From: Bacilli bacterium | GTDB taxonomy: Bacteria; Bacillota_I; Bacilli_A; RFN20; CAG-288 | Direction of reading: 5' to 3' | DNA: 8,930 nucleotides | Assembly: GCA_900769965.1 (NCBI GenBank) | Contig: CAAGIQ010000105.1 | Coordinates: forward strand, 1-8,930 | Shown: positions 6,025-8,930 of the stretch, in pieces | Position numbering within the stretch: position 1 is the stretch's first letter | Layout: each line of letters opens with the position of its first letter | The notes under the pieces: model-generated | Told to the model about the DNA's origin: nothing | The model's database searches: none | Seen by the model: only the letters and a program-made list of their open reading frames with translations | Position numbers and translations under genes: made by a program

Positions 6025-6558
6025 ATGAAAACACGTGAGAAAATATGCTTGGCGTTATTCAAGATGATTCAGAATAAAAGTATATATGATGTTACGATTA
6101 CCGATATCGTTAACGAAGCTAACATTTCACGTGGTTCTTTTTATAACCACTTTAAAGATATTCAGTCTGTCGTATTGTTTATCGAAGACAACTTTGTTAA
6201 CGATTTAAAGCAATGCGTTCATCTAACTGGCGATGTTGAGAAAGACGTTATCGATACTATAGATGAGATTACTGCAGCGTTTAAAAAGCTTCGTTCCTCG
6301 ATTAGAAGCATCTATTTATATTTACCGGCTTCGATTCAAGTTGATATTCGAGAGAAGCTTGTCGATTTGGTTCTCTCTTCTGAAGACATGAAGAAATCTT
6401 TTGGCGATAACGAGCTTAACTTACGTTTTTTAGTTAATGGCGTGGCAGGTCTTTACTCCGAATTCTTTAATAAGAGAATTAACAATAGCACACTAGAAGA
6501 TCTTGCAAGCATCGCTAAAGAGAAATTAATTAAAGCTTACCGCGAAAGAAATATATAG
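6025..6558 (+). CDS. TetR/AcrR-family transcriptional regulator
   Basis: The 177-residue protein has a TetR-type N-terminal DNA-binding domain. REKICLALFKMIQNKSIYDVTITDIVNEANISRGSFYNHFKDI (4-46) contains the helix-turn-helix, with the recognition-helix signature ISRGSFYNHF at 34-43. The remainder is an all-helical ligand/dimer domain whose spacing (RSSIRSIYLYLP, FLVNGVAGLYSEF) resembles the C-terminal domains common in small Firmicutes TetR proteins. Members usually repress nearby transport, envelope or stress genes and are released by a ligand, which is unknown here. AAAGGGG at 6012-6018 is a good ribosome binding site 6 bases from the ATG. It is divergent from the six-helix membrane gene, and the four-helix membrane gene follows 25 bases downstream. 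The likely role is control of these neighbours and itself. Confidence 0.9.
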   Translation: MKTREKICLALFKMIQNKSIYDVTITDIVNEANISRGSFYNHFKDIQSVVLFIEDNFVNDLKQCVHLTGDVEKDVIDTIDEITAAFKKLRSSIRSIYLYLPASIQVDIREKLVDLVLSSEDMKKSFGDNELNLRFLVNGVAGLYSEFFNKRINNSTLEDLASIAKEKLIKAYRERNI

Positions 6559-6583
6559 ACCTTTTTGATATATAGGGGGATTT

Positions 6584-6961
6584 ATGAAAGGTTTAAAGAT
6601 AATTAATTTTATCGGTTACATCGCTAAGATCAGCTTAAGCGAAGGAAGAAAAAGAGTTAGTTACGCTTTGCTTAATGTTGTTTTATTAGTTGTAGCTTTC
6701 TTTTCCTTAATAGGTGTTAGATGGTCGTTTAATTACATGCTTAACACTTCTTTTGTTATCGGTTTGTTGGTGTTAATAATTACTATCGCATTTCTTGTTT
6801 ATTCCTCTTTGATGGGGGTTGTGTCTCAAATAGCTTTGCTTTTCGTTTCTCTATTCGGCTCTTTTAGAAAAGAAGGGCGTAAATATAACATCATAGCGTT
6901 TATATTAGCGTTAGTTTCTTTGTCCGCGGTTGTCGTCGGTGTAATTTTTGCACTTAGATGA
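6584..6961 (+). CDS. Small four-helix membrane protein of unknown function
   Basis: I do not recognise this 125-residue protein. It has about four hydrophobic segments near 27-45, 53-73, 74-92 and 101-123. A basic N-terminal stretch (residues 1-25, including SEGRKR) and a basic loop FRKEGRKYN (about 93-101) suggest cytoplasmic ends on those sides. No catalytic motif or signal peptide cleavage site is evident. AGGGGGA at 6574-6580 lies about 4 bases before the ATG. The gene follows tetR by 25 bases on the same strand and is probably co-transcribed with it, so it is likely a TetR-controlled envelope or transport-associated protein. It ends at TGA, supporting the standard code. Two copies of ATATATAG (6551-6558 and 6568-6575) sit in the gap, AT-rich and of uncertain meaning. 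Confidence 0.78.
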   Translation: MKGLKIINFIGYIAKISLSEGRKRVSYALLNVVLLVVAFFSLIGVRWSFNYMLNTSFVIGLLVLIITIAFLVYSSLMGVVSQIALLFVSLFGSFRKEGRKYNIIAFILALVSLSAVVVGVIFALR

Positions 6962-6969
6962 TTTAGATA

Positions 6970-7009
6970 TGTAGTTTTATTATCTACAAGTGGGTTTCCA
7001 CAGTTTTTT
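6970..7009 (+). terminator. Weak terminator candidate after the small membrane gene
   Basis: Two small hairpins stand in tandem. The first is TGTAG (6970-6974) with CTACA (6984-6988). The second is GTGG (6990-6993) with CCAC (6998-7001) on a four-base loop, followed closely by TTTTTT (7004-7009). Each stem is short, so termination may be partial. The position, 8 bases after the stop, is right for a terminator. Confidence 0.5.
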
Positions 7010-7013
7010 ATAA

Positions 7014-7039
7014 TGGATTAATAACTTGTTATTAATCTA
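7014..7039. repeat. 22-bp inverted repeat upstream of pepF
   Basis: GATTAATAAC (7016-7025) and GTTATTAATC (7028-7037) are perfect 10-bp arms around a 2-base centre, extended by a G-U and a T-A pair. The plus strand has an A-run, not a T-run, after it, so it is not a plus-strand terminator. A TATAAT lies directly before it (7009-7014), which would place a start inside the repeat. A dimeric-protein operator or a 5'-leader hairpin are the main readings. Confidence 0.6.
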
Positions 7040-7081
7040 AAAAAATTAAAGCAATAATGTGGCTTATTTTTACAAAGAGTA

Positions 7082-7087
7082 TATAAT
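7082..7087 (+). promoter_or_regulatory. Candidate promoter -10 of pepF
   Basis: TATAAT is a perfect -10 hexamer, 29 bases before the pepF ATG, giving a predicted start near 7094. At 17 bases upstream GTGGCT (7059-7064) is a poor -35 (3 of 6). A second perfect TATAAT at 7009-7014 could give a longer leader containing the 22-bp inverted repeat. Confidence 0.55.
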
Positions 7088-7116
7088 TATTACTAGTTAT
7101 AAGGAGAAAAAAGAAT

Positions 7117-8880
7117 ATGAATAAATGGGATTTAACTAAGCTTTATGAAAACGATGAAGCTTTTGAAAAGGATCTTTACGAGATTAAGTCTTTAATAGCT
7201 ACCTTGAGTTCGTTTAAAGGTAAGCTAGGAGATGAGGAGGAACTTTGTAAGTATCTTCGCTACTCTAAGGAAGCTAATAGAATATTGGAGAAAGCTTATT
7301 CTTTCGCCTCTATGCGTTCAGATTTAAATAAGAAAGATGTTAAGAATAACGAAGCTGTTACTAGATGTAGACTTATTGTTAACGACTTAATTAGCGCTAC
7401 AAGTTTTGAGTCTCCAGAAATCTTAGCTTTAGGAAAAGAAAAGATGGATGCTTTCTTTGCTAAACATGAAGACTTAAAAGAGTTTGAGTTTGGATACGAG
7501 AAATTGTTCCACGCTAACGAACACGTACTCGATGCTAATAGCGAGAGACTACTTTCTTATTTTGGACCTATATCTAACGAAGGAAGCGAGTTATATTCGA
7601 TGCTAGCGGTTGGAGATTATGTTCCTACTACAGTAACTCTTCAAGATGGTAAAAAGATTACTGTTACGCAAGGTAACTGGAGAAGCGAGATTGAAAAAGC
7701 TAGCACTGCTGAAGATAGAAGAATAATCTTTGAAGCTATTTTTAATTACTACGCTGAACATAAGAACACATTCGGTCAAATCTACAACACCGTTTTGGAA
7801 TCTGAGTTAGCGGATATGAAGAGTAGAAACTATTCTTCGATTCTTGAGTCACACTTATTTAATAACAATATTCCAACTTCGGTATATAAAACTTTAGTTG
7901 AGGTTACTTCCTCTCACACCGAGCCTTTGAAGAAATATTACGAGTTAAGAAGAAAATATTTTAAACTTGATAAACATAGATCATATGATCGTTTCTTGCA
8001 GATGTCTTCTTCTAGCAAGGAATATACATATGATGAAGCTAAAGAGTTATTCTTTAAATCTATATCTAAGTTCGATGATGATTTTGTTATGAAAGCTCAT
8101 GAAGTTTTAAAAGAAGGTTATGTCGATGTCTATGAAACTGAAGGTAAGAGAAGCGGAGCTTATTCTTCTGGCGGAAATGGAATCCACCCATTCATCCTTT
8201 TGAATTACGACAATTCCTTAGATTCTGTTTTCACTGTAGCTCACGAAGCTGGACATTCAATCCACACCTTATATTCAACTGAAAATCAACCTTTGATGTT
8301 ACAAGGTTACACCATCTTTGTAGCGGAAATAGCTTCGACTTTTAACGAACATAACTTGCTCGATTACTTCATCGAATCGGGTGAAGCTAGCAAGGAAGAG
8401 AAGATTCTTCTTTTACAAAAAGCTATCGATGAAATCGCTGCTACCTATTATCGTCAAACCTTGTTCGCTCAATATGAACTAGAGCTTTCTGAGCTTGCGG
8501 AGAAAGGACAACCTATTAACTACCAAGTCTGCTCTAACAAGATGAAGGAATTATATACTAAGTATTATGGAATCGATATCGAAGAAGAGAAGGTTAAAGA
8601 ATTTGTTTGGGCTTATATTCCTCACTTGTTCTATACTCCTTTCTACGTCTATCAATACGCTACTTCCTTTGCAGCTTCTTTGAAGATTTACGAGAACGTT
8701 AAAAAGGAAGGTAAGGTTGCTTTTGAAAGATATAAAGGCTTATTAAAAGCTGGTGGAAGCAAATATCCTACTGTTGAAGCTAAAGAAGCGGGAGTTGATT
8801 TTGAAGATCCAAATACATTCTTAGCGGTAACTAATAGATTAGAAGCGTTAGTTAACGAATTAGAAGAATTAATTAAATAA
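7117..8880 (+). CDS. pepF: Oligoendopeptidase F (M3 family zinc metallopeptidase)
   Basis: PepF-type oligoendopeptidases are cytoplasmic zinc enzymes that cut short peptides, helping peptide turnover and nutrition. The protein is 587 residues, close to the usual 600. It has the zinc-binding HEAGH at 376-380 (His376, catalytic Glu377, His380). The third ligand, Glu404, is in FVAEIASTFNEH, matching the M3 spacing of about 24 residues. GGNGIHPFILLNYD just before and YRQTLFAQYELEL and PFYVYQYATSFAAS afterwards are strong M3B/PepF landmarks. No signal peptide or transmembrane segment is seen. The N-terminal region resembles the helical PepF lid domain (WDLTKLYENDEAFEKDL). The start has AAGGAG (7101-7106) 10 bases before the ATG. 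It appears to be a single-gene transcript with its own promoter and a strong terminator, unconnected to the TetR block. Confidence 0.96.
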   Translation: MNKWDLTKLYENDEAFEKDLYEIKSLIATLSSFKGKLGDEEELCKYLRYSKEANRILEKAYSFASMRSDLNKKDVKNNEAVTRCRLIVNDLISATSFESPEILALGKEKMDAFFAKHEDLKEFEFGYEKLFHANEHVLDANSERLLSYFGPISNEGSELYSMLAVGDYVPTTVTLQDGKKITVTQGNWRSEIEKASTAEDRRIIFEAIFNYYAEHKNTFGQIYNTVLESELADMKSRNYSSILESHLFNNNIPTSVYKTLVEVTSSHTEPLKKYYELRRKYFKLDKHRSYDRFLQMSSSSKEYTYDEAKELFFKSISKFDDDFVMKAHEVLKEGYVDVYETEGKRSGAYSSGGNGIHPFILLNYDNSLDSVFTVAHEAGHSIHTLYSTENQPLMLQGYTIFVAEIASTFNEHNLLDYFIESGEASKEEKILLLQKAIDEIAATYYRQTLFAQYELELSELAEKGQPINYQVCSNKMKELYTKYYGIDIEEEKVKEFVWAYIPHLFYTPFYVYQYATSFAASLKIYENVKKEGKVAFERYKGLLKAGGSKYPTVEAKEAGVDFEDPNTFLAVTNRLEALVNELEELIK

Positions 8881-8889
8881 GATTTTGTT

Positions 8890-8922
8890 GCTCTATAGAT
8901 CACTATGTCTATAGAGCTTTTT
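8890..8922 (+). terminator. Rho-independent terminator after pepF
   Basis: GCTCTATAGA (8890-8899) pairs perfectly over 10 bases with TCTATAGAGC (8908-8917) around an 8-base loop, followed by five T (8918-8922). It begins 9 bases after the pepF stop and is the strongest terminator in the window. Confidence 0.92.
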
Positions 8923-8930
8923 GATAGGAA

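Noticed and set aside
2225..6961. Possible recoding of TGA as tryptophan (Mycoplasma-type code)
   Set aside because: TGA ends uppS, cdsA and the small membrane gene at positions matching family ends, and TGG encodes the Trp residues that were checked.
5115..6961. Mobile element or CRISPR-like origin for the TetR block
   Set aside because: No transposase, integrase, terminal inverted repeats, target duplications or spaced repeats are seen, and codon use looks like that of the neighbours by eye.
7069..7074. TTTACA as -35 for pepF
   Set aside because: It is only 7 bases from the TATAAT at 7082, too close for a promoter pair.
8688..8903. Minus-strand frame overlapping the end of pepF and its terminator
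   Set aside because: It starts inside the terminator hairpin and is antisense to conserved pepF sequence, so it is a shadow frame.

Overview
The window is AT-rich bacterial chromosome with short spacers, purine-rich ribosome binding sites and simple hairpin/U-tract terminators. The gene content points to a low-GC Firmicute or Tenericute-like lineage. TGA is a stop for uppS, cdsA and a small membrane gene, and tryptophan is TGG where checked, so the standard bacterial code applies and not the Mycoplasma code. Undecaprenyl diphosphate synthase and Dxr imply cell-wall lipid synthesis and the MEP isoprenoid pathway. My best guess is an uncultured gut-type Bacilli or RF39/Erysipelotrichales-like genome, but this is inference. 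The first 20 bases are Illumina adapter, so the window probably begins at a metagenomic contig end.

Layout. (1) 1-20: adapter. (2) 21-616: tsf (EF-Ts), 5'-truncated. (3) 617-935: a 319-base spacer with terminator hairpins, several palindromes and the pyrH promoter. (4) 936-5074: a tight plus-strand operon pyrH-frr-uppS-cdsA-dxr, with stop/start overlaps at uppS/cdsA and cdsA/dxr, closed by a terminator at 5085-5116. (5) 5115-6961: an accessory-looking block. A minus-strand six-helix membrane protein is divergent from a TetR-family regulator, which is followed by a four-helix membrane protein. (6) 6962-7116: a spacer with a 22-bp inverted repeat and a probable promoter. (7) 7117-8880: pepF, an M3-family oligoendopeptidase, with a strong terminator at 8890-8922.

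How the genes fit together. tsf, pyrH and frr serve translation and pyrimidine nucleotide supply. uppS makes the lipid carrier for wall polymers from precursors of the MEP pathway, whose first committed step is Dxr. cdsA makes CDP-diacylglycerol for phospholipids. This is the conserved Firmicutes cluster, except that the rseP-type site-2 protease that often follows dxr is not there.

I do not see a convincing wholly new system. The most uncharacterised part is the TetR-centred locus at 5115-6961, with its shared divergent promoter and predicted leaderless membrane gene. The most unusual nucleic-acid structure is the tsf 3' region, where one RNA arm can pair with either of two downstream partners, each followed by a U-tract.
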